Source: Rahnella bonaserana
GTDB lineage: Bacteria; Pseudomonadota; Gammaproteobacteria; Enterobacterales; Enterobacteriaceae
Assembly (NCBI RefSeq): GCF_019049675.1
Contig: NZ_JAFMOW010000047.1
Location: 1 to 64,000, forward strand
Length of the DNA: 64,000 nt
Direction of reading: 5' to 3'
The translations under genes were made by a program, and so were the position numbers. This document shows positions 10,282 to 18,053 of this stretch, piece by piece. Below the pieces are notes generated by a model, which searched no databases, had not been told where the DNA came from, and saw only the letters and a program-made list of their open reading frames with translations. Numbering within the stretch: the first letter of the stretch is position 1; every line of letters begins with the position of its first letter.

Positions 10282-10306
10282 TAAAGAATATCTTAGACGA
10301 AACAGG

Positions 10307-10324
10307 TGTACCGTAATGGTTACA
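10307..10324. promoter_or_regulatory. TyrR box 3 upstream of aroF
   Basis: TGTACCGTAATGGTTACA is a good inverted repeat with conserved outer TGTA/TACA. It is the farthest of three boxes spaced about 42 bp apart. Confidence 0.65.
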
Positions 10325-10390
10325 TACGGGTTAACAGAGAAAGTGACGGGAATTCAGGGCTGACTACAGGGAGGATGAGGCAGGAAATGC

Positions 10391-10415
10391 CCTCAGCAAC
10401 AGGGTGCTGCTGAGG
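10391..10415 (-). terminator. Inverted repeat after the phage repressor gene
   Basis: A perfect 8-bp stem CCTCAGCA/TGCTGAGG with 9-base loop lies 10 bp beyond the repressor stop codon. On the repressor strand it is followed by GCATTTCC, a poor T-tail, so termination is only possible. It is close to the left boundary of the inserted locus. No attachment-site repeat was found. Confidence 0.4.
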
Positions 10416-10424
10416 AAAAAAAAT

Positions 10425-11015
10425 TTAAAGGTTACGATCCAGTGTAATAAATACCTGCCCTAAAGCAGTCACTTCATCCACACCACACTCGAAATGGCTT
10501 TCCTGACGCGTAACATTAAGACGGTTACCGGGCATACGCGCCACGTCGTAAATGTCCAAATCACCATCAATATCCAGCAACCAGCGGCCATTGCCCGGAT
10601 GCGTGCTGCCCAGATCAATAATCCAAGAGTGATGGCCTTTCACGACATAAGCCGGCTGAGTCAGCGAGTCATCCAGCAATGAAGGATCCACGGACCAGAC
10701 CCCTTCCTCTTCCAGCGCACCGCCACGCAATCTCAATTTTTTAAGTTGACGGATGTCACCGGACGCTGCGGCGCCTGAAAGAGCTGAATCCTGCATGCTA
10801 CCTTTGCCTGTCGCCAGCCAGCGTAATGAAACGCCGGTGTCCAGCGCACAGGCCACGACCACATCTCCGGGGAAATAATCTCTTCTTACCCAGGTACTTA
10901 TCGTTCCAGATGACAAACCGTACAGATCCCCCAGTTCCTTCTGCATGCTAAAGCCGTAAGCCTGAAGCATACGCGTCAGAACAGCTTTTCCACCTTCAAG
11001 TTCATCTAATTGCAT
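10425..11015 (-). CDS. 186/P2-type CI repressor
   Basis: A 196-residue regulator resembling the phage 186 CI family: N-terminal helix-turn-helix (residues about 10-60, including LGDLYGLSSGTISTWVRR) and a C-terminal oligomerisation domain ending in FITLDRNL. No LexA-type Ala-Gly cleavage site with Ser/Lys dyad is apparent, so RecA-stimulated self-cleavage is unlikely. It is the only rightmost-to-left gene of the left end and is divergent from the early genes. The longer frame to 11114 runs into the divergent promoter region, so the ATG at 11015 giving MQLDELEGG is preferred. Confidence 0.85.
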   Translation of the reverse strand: MQLDELEGGKAVLTRMLQAYGFSMQKELGDLYGLSSGTISTWVRRDYFPGDVVVACALDTGVSLRWLATGKGSMQDSALSGAAASGDIRQLKKLRLRGGALEEEGVWSVDPSLLDDSLTQPAYVVKGHHSWIIDLGSTHPGNGRWLLDIDGDLDIYDVARMPGNRLNVTRQESHFECGVDEVTALGQVFITLDRNL

Positions 11016-11048
11016 CTGGCGAAAACCCCTGAATCTGTAAATATCATC

Positions 11049-11077
11049 TTGACAACTCGCAAATGCAAGCTTAGATT
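11049..11077 (+). promoter_or_regulatory. Early rightward promoter of the prophage-like locus
   Basis: A consensus -35 TTGACA (11049-11054) and -10 TAGATT (11072-11077) are separated by exactly 17 bp, between the divergent repressor and the first early gene. It is the obvious target for the CI repressor. I could not define an operator repeat. Confidence 0.75.
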
Positions 11078-11147
11078 GATTATGTAATGTACCGACCGAC
11101 GACCATGATACCAAATTTACGGCGTCGTGGAGAAATAAGGAGACGCG

Positions 11148-11423
11148 ATGTTTTTAGGAACAGAGCAACAGCGCCAGACCGGATTGCGCCATATCGCTCA
11201 TCTGAAAGAAATTTATTTCCCTCAGGCTAAGGATCCGGTTGAGGTTATTTATGATCAGGCCAGTGAAAAATGGAAGCTTACCTTATGTTTTCATGCCGGC
11301 CTTAAGCGTCATCACACCTTACTGACATATTCACAATTAAATGATGAGGAACAAATGAAATTGACGCAGGCCTTATTATCACTACGCCATTTCACGGCGA
11401 TATTTAGAGGAGAACTTTACTGA
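11148..11423 (+). CDS. Early phage protein of unknown function
   Basis: A 91-residue protein that I do not recognise. It is moderately basic, has no signal peptide or membrane segment, and has no visible helix-turn-helix. It occupies the position where P2/186 relatives carry cox/apl, cII or small early genes, is led by a ribosome-binding site (AAGGAG) and overlaps the next gene by one base (TGATG), so it belongs to an early operon with the zinc-finger gene. Confidence 0.7.
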   Translation: MFLGTEQQRQTGLRHIAHLKEIYFPQAKDPVEVIYDQASEKWKLTLCFHAGLKRHHTLLTYSQLNDEEQMKLTQALLSLRHFTAIFRGELY

Positions 11424-11644
11424 TGGCAGACTGGATAGATCAATCGCAGGAGTATCAGTTAAAAATTCTTGAAGCGCAGATTACGCAGGCTACCCGCGCG
11501 CAGCCTTCGCCTTCAGCCTTCTTCTGCGTGGATTGTGATACTGCGATTGCCGAGCCACGCAGGAAAATCCTTCCCGGCGTACAGCGATGTATTGAATGCC
11601 AGGAAATTGAAGAAATTAAAAGAAAGAATTATCGCCCCGTATAA
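11423..11644 (+). CDS. TraR/DksA-family C4 zinc-finger protein
   Basis: A 73-residue protein with a short N-terminal helix and a C4 zinc finger (CVDC about residues 35-38, CIEC about 56-59), the layout of P2-phage TraR/DksA-like proteins. Family members bind RNA polymerase in the secondary channel and tune transcription without or with ppGpp. It may favour phage or late-gene promoters. It is coupled to the upstream gene by a one-base overlap. Confidence 0.85.
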   Translation: MADWIDQSQEYQLKILEAQITQATRAQPSPSAFFCVDCDTAIAEPRRKILPGVQRCIECQEIEEIKRKNYRPV

Positions 11645-11736
11645 ATCGCCAAATTAATACGAGTAAATTTCGCCTGTGCTTTGGAAATAAACTTATTTCC
11701 GGAAGGGCTTCTGTATTCTAATTTTCGGAAATTACT

Positions 11737-13662
11737 ATGTCACATAATAGAGGCAGGGTAATGCCTTCCCCGCCGCCAGCTTTTAACCGGGCATCCGGAC
11801 AATTATTCGCAGGGAAATGGGGATGGAATGCTCCGCACGCGGCGCTCAGCAACCCGCTGGAGAAACCTCTTAGCCGTGATTTTTGCCAGCGCCAGCAAAC
11901 GGCCCTTTCTCAGATTGCAGCGTTGCCCCGCTGTTTGCGTACGCCGCTACATCAGCGGTATACATTTTTGCTGGAAACAAGCGGAGTACGCGCGGCGGTT
12001 CATTTCCTGATGACGGTTTTTACGCAACGTTTGTTGCCGCGTATTCAGCAGGTTAACGCGCGCAACACTATGAATCATCAGATCTCGCAAAAGCTACTCA
12101 TGGAAGAGGAAATGTTTAACCGCCTGCCTGATCTTAATGATGACAGCCTGAGAAGGCTGGCCAGCAAGCTGGCTGTGCATATGCAAGATGCTTACGAATA
12201 TCACTGTGAATGCTGGCTGCAAAACCGGCCTCATGAACCCGACGTGTTATTGCAAGACAGCACGCAGCACGAGATTTACGGGCATATCGCCGCGATGGCC
12301 CGCTCATGTCGTGTACAGCCTCTTTACTGGCAGAGATGGCAAAAAGGCCGCATGACCGCACATTCAGCCGTCGCCAGTATTTCCCGGCTGGTGAGCGGTG
12401 AATGGTGGGAAAAACAGCTGCGTTCAAAACAGCGTTTGTGGCGTGAAGCCCTGATGATTGCCTCTGGTTATGTGAGCCGCGCGACATCGCCATACGCCAG
12501 TAAAAACGCCATCCGTGATGTGGTGTCACGCCGCTTATCCGCCATTAATTACCTGAAACAATGCCAGCTCGAAAATGTTGAATCAGGGGAAACACTGAGC
12601 CTGCTGGAGACCGTATTAGCCAGCATTTCCAACCCTAAACTTCGCCGTATGGAACTGATGACGCTGATCGCCGGTGTCGAAGACGTTGCTGACCAGCAGC
12701 GGGACTGCGGCCTTTTTATCACGCTGACCACTCCCTCAAAATACCATCCGCTAAAAACGACTGGCACCGTTTCATCACCCATTTTTAACCAGAAATGGGA
12801 TCAGCACGCGTTTACGCCCAAAGATGCACAGCGTTATCTGGTCGCGGTCTGGGCAAAAATCCGCACCACTTTTAAAGACCGGAATCTGAAAGTGTACGGC
12901 GTGCGCGTCGTCGAGCCGCATCATGACGGCACGCCGCACTGGCACATGATGCTGTTCACACCACAGGATCAGCAGCAAAAGGTGACAGAAGTGATGCGCC
13001 GTTACGCGCTGGAAGAAGATCCGGATGAGCCGGGCGCGGCGGAGTCACGTTTTAATTGCAAGCCGCTGAACCGCGGTGGTGCGGCGGGTTACATTGCGAA
13101 ATACGTCGCCAAGAATATTGATGGCTATGCGCTCGATGGCGAAACTGATTTTGACTCCGGGCGTCTGCTTACCGATGTCGCAACCGCTGTCACCTCATGG
13201 GCATCGACGTGGCGCATCCCGCAATTTCACGCCATCGGCATTCCTGCCGTCGGCGCGTGGCGTGAATGTCGGCGGATCAGGTATCAGAGCCTGAGCAGTC
13301 GCTTTGATACACGCGTTGAGGACGTCCGCAGCGCCGCCGACCGGGGGGATTTTGCCGGTTACATTCAGGCCCAAGGCGGCATACACATTCCGCGAAAAGA
13401 GCAAACGGTTCGCGTTGCGCGCCAGCTCAGTGAGGAAACCAATGCCTGGGGCGAGCCCCGTCATAAAGTCATCGGCATTTACGCTCCTCATCTTGGCCCC
13501 TCGCTTATTTTCCTGACACATACCGAACAATGGCGGATTGTCCGTCACCGGCCTTGTTCAGAGAAAGTGCCTGATATTCGCTTATCTTGGAGTTCTGTCA
13601 ATAACTGTGGATCGCCCATTTTCGAGCAAAGTCATCAATTCATACAAAAACAGGATCAATAA
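11737..13662 (+). CDS. A: P2 gpA-like HUH replication endonuclease
   Basis: Rolling-circle replication initiator of the P2 A family (phage_GPA). The 641-residue protein has the metal-binding HUH motif PHWHMMLF with His401 and His403, and the two catalytic tyrosines in YIAKYVAKN at 452 and 456. P2 gpA nicks one strand at its origin, which lies inside its own gene, and attaches to the 5' end. The protein is somewhat shorter than P2 gpA (about 760) but uninterrupted. Its retention in a locus without any packaging genes is odd. Confidence 0.92.
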   Translation: MSHNRGRVMPSPPPAFNRASGQLFAGKWGWNAPHAALSNPLEKPLSRDFCQRQQTALSQIAALPRCLRTPLHQRYTFLLETSGVRAAVHFLMTVFTQRLLPRIQQVNARNTMNHQISQKLLMEEEMFNRLPDLNDDSLRRLASKLAVHMQDAYEYHCECWLQNRPHEPDVLLQDSTQHEIYGHIAAMARSCRVQPLYWQRWQKGRMTAHSAVASISRLVSGEWWEKQLRSKQRLWREALMIASGYVSRATSPYASKNAIRDVVSRRLSAINYLKQCQLENVESGETLSLLETVLASISNPKLRRMELMTLIAGVEDVADQQRDCGLFITLTTPSKYHPLKTTGTVSSPIFNQKWDQHAFTPKDAQRYLVAVWAKIRTTFKDRNLKVYGVRVVEPHHDGTPHWHMMLFTPQDQQQKVTEVMRRYALEEDPDEPGAAESRFNCKPLNRGGAAGYIAKYVAKNIDGYALDGETDFDSGRLLTDVATAVTSWASTWRIPQFHAIGIPAVGAWRECRRIRYQSLSSRFDTRVEDVRSAADRGDFAGYIQAQGGIHIPRKEQTVRVARQLSEETNAWGEPRHKVIGIYAPHLGPSLIFLTHTEQWRIVRHRPCSEKVPDIRLSWSSVNNCGSPIFEQSHQFIQKQDQ

Positions 13663-13712
13663 AAATTAATGCATAAATTCAATGAATTATAATTTTTAAA
13701 ATGCCCTAAGTG

Positions 13713-13757
13713 TTGACGTATTAACTCATTTAAAGAATACTGTATATAAACACAGTA
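13713..13757 (+). promoter_or_regulatory. LexA-controlled (SOS) promoter
   Basis: The 20-mer TACTGTATATAAACACAGTA (13738-13757) is a near-consensus LexA box, CTG-N10-CAG at 13740-13755. A TTGACG -35-like element is at 13713-13718, so the box overlaps the -10 region. It drives the 64-codon gene starting at 13775 and possibly the late operon behind it. Confidence 0.85.
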
Positions 13758-13774
13758 TCTGGCGAGGGGAGAAA

Positions 13775-13969
13775 ATGGAAAACCTGACTAAACAACAGCT
13801 AACGTTGTCCAGGATACAATTGATCGCAGACATATCTCAGACGGCGCAATGCAATCCAAAAGAATTTCTGGTCGTGATGTCATTGATCTCAGAGCTGGCC
13901 AGTCAGGCGCTGACTGACGAAAATCAGAATGTAGTCTGCTACAACGGGAGTGCTGACGACCCTCACTGA
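13775..13969 (+). CDS. Small SOS-controlled phage protein of unknown function
   Basis: A 64-residue protein, not recognised by me. It is predicted mainly alpha-helical (residues about 5-47) with a short polar tail, and no zinc or HTH motif is visible. A strong ribosome-binding site (GAGGGGAG) precedes the ATG, and the LexA box lies 18 bp upstream of it. By position it links SOS induction to the tail and lysis genes. By analogy with phage 186, where LexA-controlled Tum inactivates CI, it is a candidate antirepressor or late activator. This is inference. Confidence 0.75.
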   Translation: MENLTKQQLTLSRIQLIADISQTAQCNPKEFLVVMSLISELASQALTDENQNVVCYNGSADDPH

Positions 13970-14079
13970 TTGCCAGACCCTGCGGCGGTAGTAGTCAACA
14001 TTGTTGGCGCTTGCCCGACCGGTTTTCCTCCGGACTAAGCGCCCCGCCCTCTCCCTGTGTTATTTATCCATTTCTCTGT

Positions 14080-14097
14080 TGTGCCAGTCATTTCACA
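14080..14097 (+). promoter_or_regulatory. Candidate Ogr-binding site of the late promoter PX
   Basis: TGTGCCAGTCATTTCACA fits TGT-N12-ACA, the element bound by P2 Ogr around position -55. It lies about 100 bp before gene X in a 211-bp gap without a protein gene. The -10 to be expected near 14131 is weak, as is usual for activator-dependent P2 late promoters. Confidence 0.6.
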
Positions 14098-14180
14098 TCC
14101 CATCCAGATTGCCGCTCCACGGCCGATTCCGCAGACTGATCTCATCACCTGACGATCCTACTCACTCGCGGAGAAAACCC

Positions 14181-14384
14181 ATGAAAGTCTATGCACAACA
14201 GGGCGATACCCTCGATTCCCTATGCTGGCGCTATTACAACCGCACCGCTGCGGTCGTCGAAAAAGTCTATGCCGCCAATAAAGGCATCGCCGATTTAGGC
14301 CCGTTATTGCCTCACGGTACGGCCGTTGATTTACCTGACATAGCCGCACAACCGGTTCAGGAGGCGATCAAATTATGGGACTGA
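14181..14384 (+). CDS. X: P2 gpX-like tail protein (LysM-like)
   Basis: A 67-residue protein of the same length as P2 gpX, with the LysM-like start MKVYAQQGDTLDSLCWRYY. P2 gpX is needed for tail assembly. It is the first gene of the late block. In P2 it lies behind head genes Q-P-O-N-M-L, all of which are missing here. A longer in-frame reading to 14001 lacks family similarity, and the ATG at 14181 follows GCGGAG. Confidence 0.9.
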   Translation: MKVYAQQGDTLDSLCWRYYNRTAAVVEKVYAANKGIADLGPLLPHGTAVDLPDIAAQPVQEAIKLWD

Positions 14385-14596
14385 GCACTGAGCGCATCAG
14401 TTCAGGTTGCGCCTATTTTATAGCCACTTCGCTAACCTGGCTCGCCACCCTGACATCACAGGACATCGCCTTTCTGGTCGGCTCAGGGGTGGGTGTCGGT
14501 ACGTTTCTGATCAACTGGTATTACCGGCGCAAAAGCTACCAGTTGCTGGCACGCAGCGGCCTGAGCAAAGACACCTATGAAAACCTCAACTCTTAA
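14375..14596 (+). CDS. Phage holin (HP1/P2-related class II)
   Basis: A 73-residue membrane protein with two hydrophobic segments (about residues 10-26 and 30-48) and a basic C-terminal tail YYRRKSYQ. Holins permeabilise the inner membrane at a programmed time. Because the neighbouring endolysin has a SAR domain, this could be a pinholin-type protein that depolarises the membrane rather than letting endolysin through. It overlaps X by ten bases and the endolysin gene by twenty. Confidence 0.8.
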   Translation: MGLSTERISSGCAYFIATSLTWLATLTSQDIAFLVGSGVGVGTFLINWYYRRKSYQLLARSGLSKDTYENLNS

Positions 14597-15086
14597 ACGC
14601 TGTAGTGCTGCCGTCGTGCTAGGGCTGATGGCGGCATTGCCGGGCTATCTGTCACTGCAGGTGTCGGAAGAAGGATTGCGGCTTATCACCGATTTTGAAG
14701 GCTGTCAGCTGCAGCCCTACCAGTGCAGTGCAGGAGTATGGACCAGCGGCATCGGCCACACGGCCGGGGTTAAACCGGCACAAACCATTACCGAACATCA
14801 GGCCGCAGAAAACCTGCTGGCAGATATTCAGCAGACAGAGCGCGCCATCAAAAAATGTATGCCGGTGACTATGCCGCAGCCAGTTTTTGATGCCGTGGTG
14901 TCATTCAGTTTTAACGTCGGTACCGGTGCGGCCTGTACATCCACGCTGGCGTTTTTCATCAACCAGCAACGGTGGCAGCAAGCTTGTGACCAGCTGCCGC
15001 GCTGGGTTTTCGTGAATGGTGAACGTAATCGCGGGCTGGAACGCAGGCGAAATGCCGAGCGCACCGTCTGCCTGAAAGGGGTCTGA
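14577..15086 (+). CDS. SAR endolysin, P1 Lyz-like glycoside hydrolase 24
   Basis: A 169-residue lysozyme that cuts the peptidoglycan glycan strand. Residues 9-28 form a weakly hydrophobic Ala/Gly/Leu-rich signal-anchor-release segment preceded by KR. The active-site triad is Glu41, Cys50, Thr56 with GIGHT following. Cysteines at 9, 43 and 50 reproduce the arrangement of P1 Lyz (Cys13, Cys44, catalytic Cys51), where the catalytic Cys is first locked in a disulfide and freed when the SAR cysteine swaps partners. Activation after membrane depolarisation is thus expected. It lies between holin and Rz. Confidence 0.9.
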   Translation: MKTSTLKRCSAAVVLGLMAALPGYLSLQVSEEGLRLITDFEGCQLQPYQCSAGVWTSGIGHTAGVKPAQTITEHQAAENLLADIQQTERAIKKCMPVTMPQPVFDAVVSFSFNVGTGAACTSTLAFFINQQRWQQACDQLPRWVFVNGERNRGLERRRNAERTVCLKGV

Positions 15087-15515
15087 ATGCGCCTGTTACC
15101 GTCCCTTCTGGCCGTGATGGTTTTGCTGATCGCTATCCTGCTGCTTTCCAATCGTTCGTTACAGCACGACCTCAACAACGCTGGTCTGCAGCGCGACGCC
15201 CTGACGACTCAGCTGCAGCAACGGGATCAGATGATCACCGTTCTGAACCAGCAAATGCGCCAGCGCGAGCAGGCTGAACTGGCGTTACGCGAAGACCTGA
15301 GCACCGCCCGGCAAGTGATGCAAAACCGCGAAAAACAGAGACAGAGGAGCCTTGATGAAAATCTGCAAACCCGTCAGTGGGCTGATACCGGGCTGCCTGC
15401 TGATGTTAGCCGGCTGCACCAGCGTCCCGCCTTCAGCTCCGCCATCGATTATTTACATTGGCTGTCCGGCGGTCAGCTCATGCCCGATCCCCGCCAGCAA
15501 ACCGGTCACGAATGA
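15087..15515 (+). CDS. Rz-like i-spanin (LysB)
   Basis: A 142-residue type II inner-membrane protein with an N-terminal anchor (residues 3-21) and a long Gln-rich coiled coil (about 25-100) in the periplasm, typical of the P2 LysB/Rz spanin. It works with the nested Rz1 lipoprotein to fuse inner and outer membranes at the last step of lysis. Its ATG directly follows the endolysin stop (TGAATG). Confidence 0.88.
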   Translation: MRLLPSLLAVMVLLIAILLLSNRSLQHDLNNAGLQRDALTTQLQQRDQMITVLNQQMRQREQAELALREDLSTARQVMQNREKQRQRSLDENLQTRQWADTGLPADVSRLHQRPAFSSAIDYLHWLSGGQLMPDPRQQTGHE

Positions 15516-15645
15516 AGATCTGAGCGCTGACATTCTCCAGCTGGAATCTGCGCTGATGGATTGCGGCTTACAAATCGAAGCCATCAAAAAGTGTCAGGAG
15601 GCACAACATGCAAAAACCGATTCAGTTGCAACAACGGCTCATTGA
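15355..15645 (+). CDS. Rz1-like o-spanin lipoprotein, overprinted on Rz
   Basis: Read in another frame within and beyond the Rz gene. The product has 96 residues with a lipoprotein signal ending LMLAGC and a proline-rich stretch (VPPSAPPS), the hallmarks of Rz1 (LysC). The ATG at 15355 has AGAGGAG five bases upstream. A TTG codon directly before it could also be read. The reading frame extends 130 bases past the Rz stop and slightly into gene R, so it is longer than typical Rz1. Confidence 0.85.
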   Translation: MKICKPVSGLIPGCLLMLAGCTSVPPSAPPSIIYIGCPAVSSCPIPASKPVTNEDLSADILQLESALMDCGLQIEAIKKCQEAQHAKTDSVATTAH

Positions 15646-16069
15646 ACAAATCCCTCAGCTTACAGCCGCCCCGGAAAAACTGGCCCTGGCGACCGGAGCC
15701 GGCAACGTGGTGGCCACATCGGCCCCTTCGCTTTCTTTTGAATATCGCTACCCGCTGACAGTGACGATTACGGATGAAGCGCTCAGCGAAACATTGGTCG
15801 ATCTGGCCGTGGTCACCGTGCTCGACTGGCTGCAGGTTAATCAGCCTGAGATCCTCGGCAACGCGGCCCACCGGCTGAGTGATTTCACGTTTGTCCAGCA
15901 GGCAAGCAGCCTGGTGCTGACGCTGCAACTGACCGAGCGCGTGCTGGTTGCCGATGCAGAAGATGTCCGCACCATCACCCATCTGCCAGAACCGCCATTG
16001 CCGGAAAACGTGGCACTCCCGCGTGAGGTTTATCTTAACGGCGAACTGATCAGCAGCTGGACGGTGTGA
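15608..16069 (+). CDS. R: P2 gpR-like tail completion protein
   Basis: A 153-residue protein similar in size and start to P2 gpR (155), with the conserved SLSFEYRYPLTV segment. In P2, gpR and gpS finish the head-proximal end of the tail. Here gpS is missing: the gene is followed by an 81-bp gap and then V. The ATG follows a clear AGGAGG. Confidence 0.82.
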   Translation: MQKPIQLQQRLIEQIPQLTAAPEKLALATGAGNVVATSAPSLSFEYRYPLTVTITDEALSETLVDLAVVTVLDWLQVNQPEILGNAAHRLSDFTFVQQASSLVLTLQLTERVLVADAEDVRTITHLPEPPLPENVALPREVYLNGELISSWTV

Positions 16070-16084
16070 CCCGGTAAACCTTGT

Positions 16085-16140
16085 TGTGTCAGCCGCTGGC
16101 GAACGGTCACCGGTTGTCGCTCAACCCTCTGAAACGGCAT
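16085..16140 (+). promoter_or_regulatory. Weak candidate late promoter PV
   Basis: A TGT half-site at 16085-16087 lies 51 bp before GGCATCCTT (16136 onward), the same geometry and the same -10-region text found upstream of the sheath gene FI. The right half-site (CGA) is poor, so Ogr dependence is uncertain. Confidence 0.35.
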
Positions 16141-16150
16141 CCTTTATCCC

Positions 16151-16792
16151 ATGAATACGACTCTTCAACTCAACGACATAATGCGGCTGATTGGCAATCT
16201 GGTACGCATCGGCAACGTCTCAGAACTGGATCTTGCCAACGCACGTTGCCGCGTCGCGACGGGCAGCAATGTAACGGCCTGGCTGCCGTGGATGACGCAC
16301 CGCGCTGGCCGTACGCGCAGCTGGTGGGCGCCTTCCGTCGGTGAGCAGGTGTTACTGCTCTCGATGGGCGGCGAACTGAATACGGCATTCGTTCTACCGG
16401 CGGTATTCTCCGATGCGTCGCCCGCCCCATCGGCCTCGCCAGACGCCCTTCATCTGGCCTTCCCGGACGGCGCCATTTTTGAATATGAACCGGCACAAAG
16501 CGCTTTAAAAGTGACGGGAATTAAAACCGCCGTCATTAACGCCTCGCAGAAAGTGGAGGTAACAGCGCCCGAAATCCGCTGTACCGCCAGCACCCGCATC
16601 ACGCTGGACACGCCGGAAGTGGTTTGCACCAGCAAGCTGACCACCGGATCCCTTGAAGTGAAACAAGGTGGCACACTGACCGGCAACTTAATCCACAACG
16701 GCGGCAGCCTGACATCCAACGGCATCGTTGTGCACACCCATCGCCACAGCGGTGTTCAGACCGGTGGCGGTCAGACAGGAGGCCCGCAATGA
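16151..16792 (+). CDS. V: P2 gpV-like baseplate spike
   Basis: A 213-residue membrane-piercing spike (P2 gpV 211), with an N-terminal OB-fold and a C-terminal triple-stranded beta-helix. The C-terminus carries VVHTHRHSGVQTGGGQTGG, the HxH cluster that coordinates iron at the spike tip. It starts the baseplate gene block V-W-J-I-H and overlaps W by four bases. Confidence 0.93.
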   Translation: MNTTLQLNDIMRLIGNLVRIGNVSELDLANARCRVATGSNVTAWLPWMTHRAGRTRSWWAPSVGEQVLLLSMGGELNTAFVLPAVFSDASPAPSASPDALHLAFPDGAIFEYEPAQSALKVTGIKTAVINASQKVEVTAPEIRCTASTRITLDTPEVVCTSKLTTGSLEVKQGGTLTGNLIHNGGSLTSNGIVVHTHRHSGVQTGGGQTGGPQ

Positions 16793-17139
16793 GCAATCCG
16801 AAATACCTGGGGATGGACAGAAACAGCGGTCTGGCTATCGAAGATCTCGACCATATCCGCCAGTCCGTCAGCGATATTTTGAATACGCCGGTTGGCTCAA
16901 GAGTGATGCGCCGCAATTACGGCTCGCTGCTTTCGGAGCTGATTGACCAGCCGCAAAACGGCGCTCTGCGGCTACAGATGATGGCCGTGTGTTACACCGC
17001 CCTGTTGCAGTGGGAACCGCGCGTTTCACTGACTGCGATCACTTTCGACACCGGCTACGACGGCAAGATGGTGATTGAACTGACCGGAAGCCGTAACGAT
17101 ACGGCGACGGATTTTTCCCTGAATATTCCTGTGAGCTGA
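16789..17139 (+). CDS. W: P2 gpW-like baseplate protein (gp25 family)
   Basis: A 116-residue protein of the T4 gp25/P2 gpW family, which triggers sheath polymerisation at the baseplate. The family segment with NTPVGSRVMRRNYGS and FDTGYDGKM is visible. ATGA overlap with V indicates translational coupling. Confidence 0.93.
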   Translation: MSNPKYLGMDRNSGLAIEDLDHIRQSVSDILNTPVGSRVMRRNYGSLLSELIDQPQNGALRLQMMAVCYTALLQWEPRVSLTAITFDTGYDGKMVIELTGSRNDTATDFSLNIPVS

Positions 17140-17144
17140 CACTT

Positions 17145-18053
17145 ATGGCAACGATCGATTTGAGCCAGTTACCGGCCCCCGATGTGGTCGAACAACTGGA
17201 TTATGAAACCCTGCTTGAAGAACGTAAAACGACGCTGATTTCGCTTTACCCGGCAGACCAACAAGAAGCAGTCAGCCGGACACTGACGCTGGAATCCGAA
17301 CCGCTGGTCAAACTTTTGCAGGAGAACGCTTACCGCGAACTGATCCTGCGCCAGCGCGTCAACGAATCCGCCCGCGCCGTGATGGTGGCTTATGCGACGG
17401 GCAGTGATCTGGATCAGCTGGCGGCGAATTTTAATGTTCAGCGCCTGGTTTTACAGCCAGCGGATAACACCAAAGTTCCGCCAGTCCCTGCCGTCATGGA
17501 AAGCGATGCAGATTTTCGCACCCGAATTCCGCAGGCTTTTGAAGGAATGAGCGTTGCCGGACCTTCCGGTTCGTACGAATTCCATGGCTTATCTGCCGAT
17601 GGACGGGTGGCTGACATCTCGGTTATCAGTCCTTCCCCCGCCAATGTCACCATCTCAGTGCTGTCACGTGAAGCCAATGGTATCGCTCCGGAAGACTTAT
17701 TAGCGAAAGTCCGTATCGCGCTGAATGACGAAAATGTCCGGCCTGTTGCCGACCGTGTTCTGGTGCAGTCTGCCAGCGTCGTCCCCTATGAGATTGATGC
17801 CACGCTCTACCTGTATCCAGGGCCAGAATCTGAACCCATCATTCTGGCCGCCGAAGAAAAGCTGAAATCTTACATCAGCGATCAGCATCGCCTGGGGCGT
17901 GATATCAGGCTTTCCGCCATCTATGCGGCGCTGCACGTTGAAGGTGTCCAGCGTGTTGAGCTTGCTAAACCCGCCGCAGACATTGTACTCGACAGCACGC
18001 AAGCCTCTTACTGCACAAATTACGTGATTACCGTCGGAGGCTCCGATGAGTAA
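17145..18053 (+). CDS. J: P2 gpJ-like baseplate wedge protein
   Basis: A 302-residue protein (P2 gpJ 302) of the baseplate J family, forming the wedge arm that connects hub and fibres. It starts MATIDLSQLPAPDVVEQLDYE as in P2-like phages. It overlaps gene I by eight bases. Confidence 0.94.
   Translation: MATIDLSQLPAPDVVEQLDYETLLEERKTTLISLYPADQQEAVSRTLTLESEPLVKLLQENAYRELILRQRVNESARAVMVAYATGSDLDQLAANFNVQRLVLQPADNTKVPPVPAVMESDADFRTRIPQAFEGMSVAGPSGSYEFHGLSADGRVADISVISPSPANVTISVLSREANGIAPEDLLAKVRIALNDENVRPVADRVLVQSASVVPYEIDATLYLYPGPESEPIILAAEEKLKSYISDQHRLGRDIRLSAIYAALHVEGVQRVELAKPAADIVLDSTQASYCTNYVITVGGSDE

Noticed and set aside
10325-10424. Search for att repeats flanking the phage-like locus
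   Set aside because: No direct repeat shared between the left end and the region after ogr (26707-26730) was found by eye, and no integrase gene is present.
14001-14180. In-frame upstream extension of gene X
   Set aside because: P2 gpX length and the GCGGAG site fit the ATG at 14181, and the upstream part holds the candidate Ogr site.
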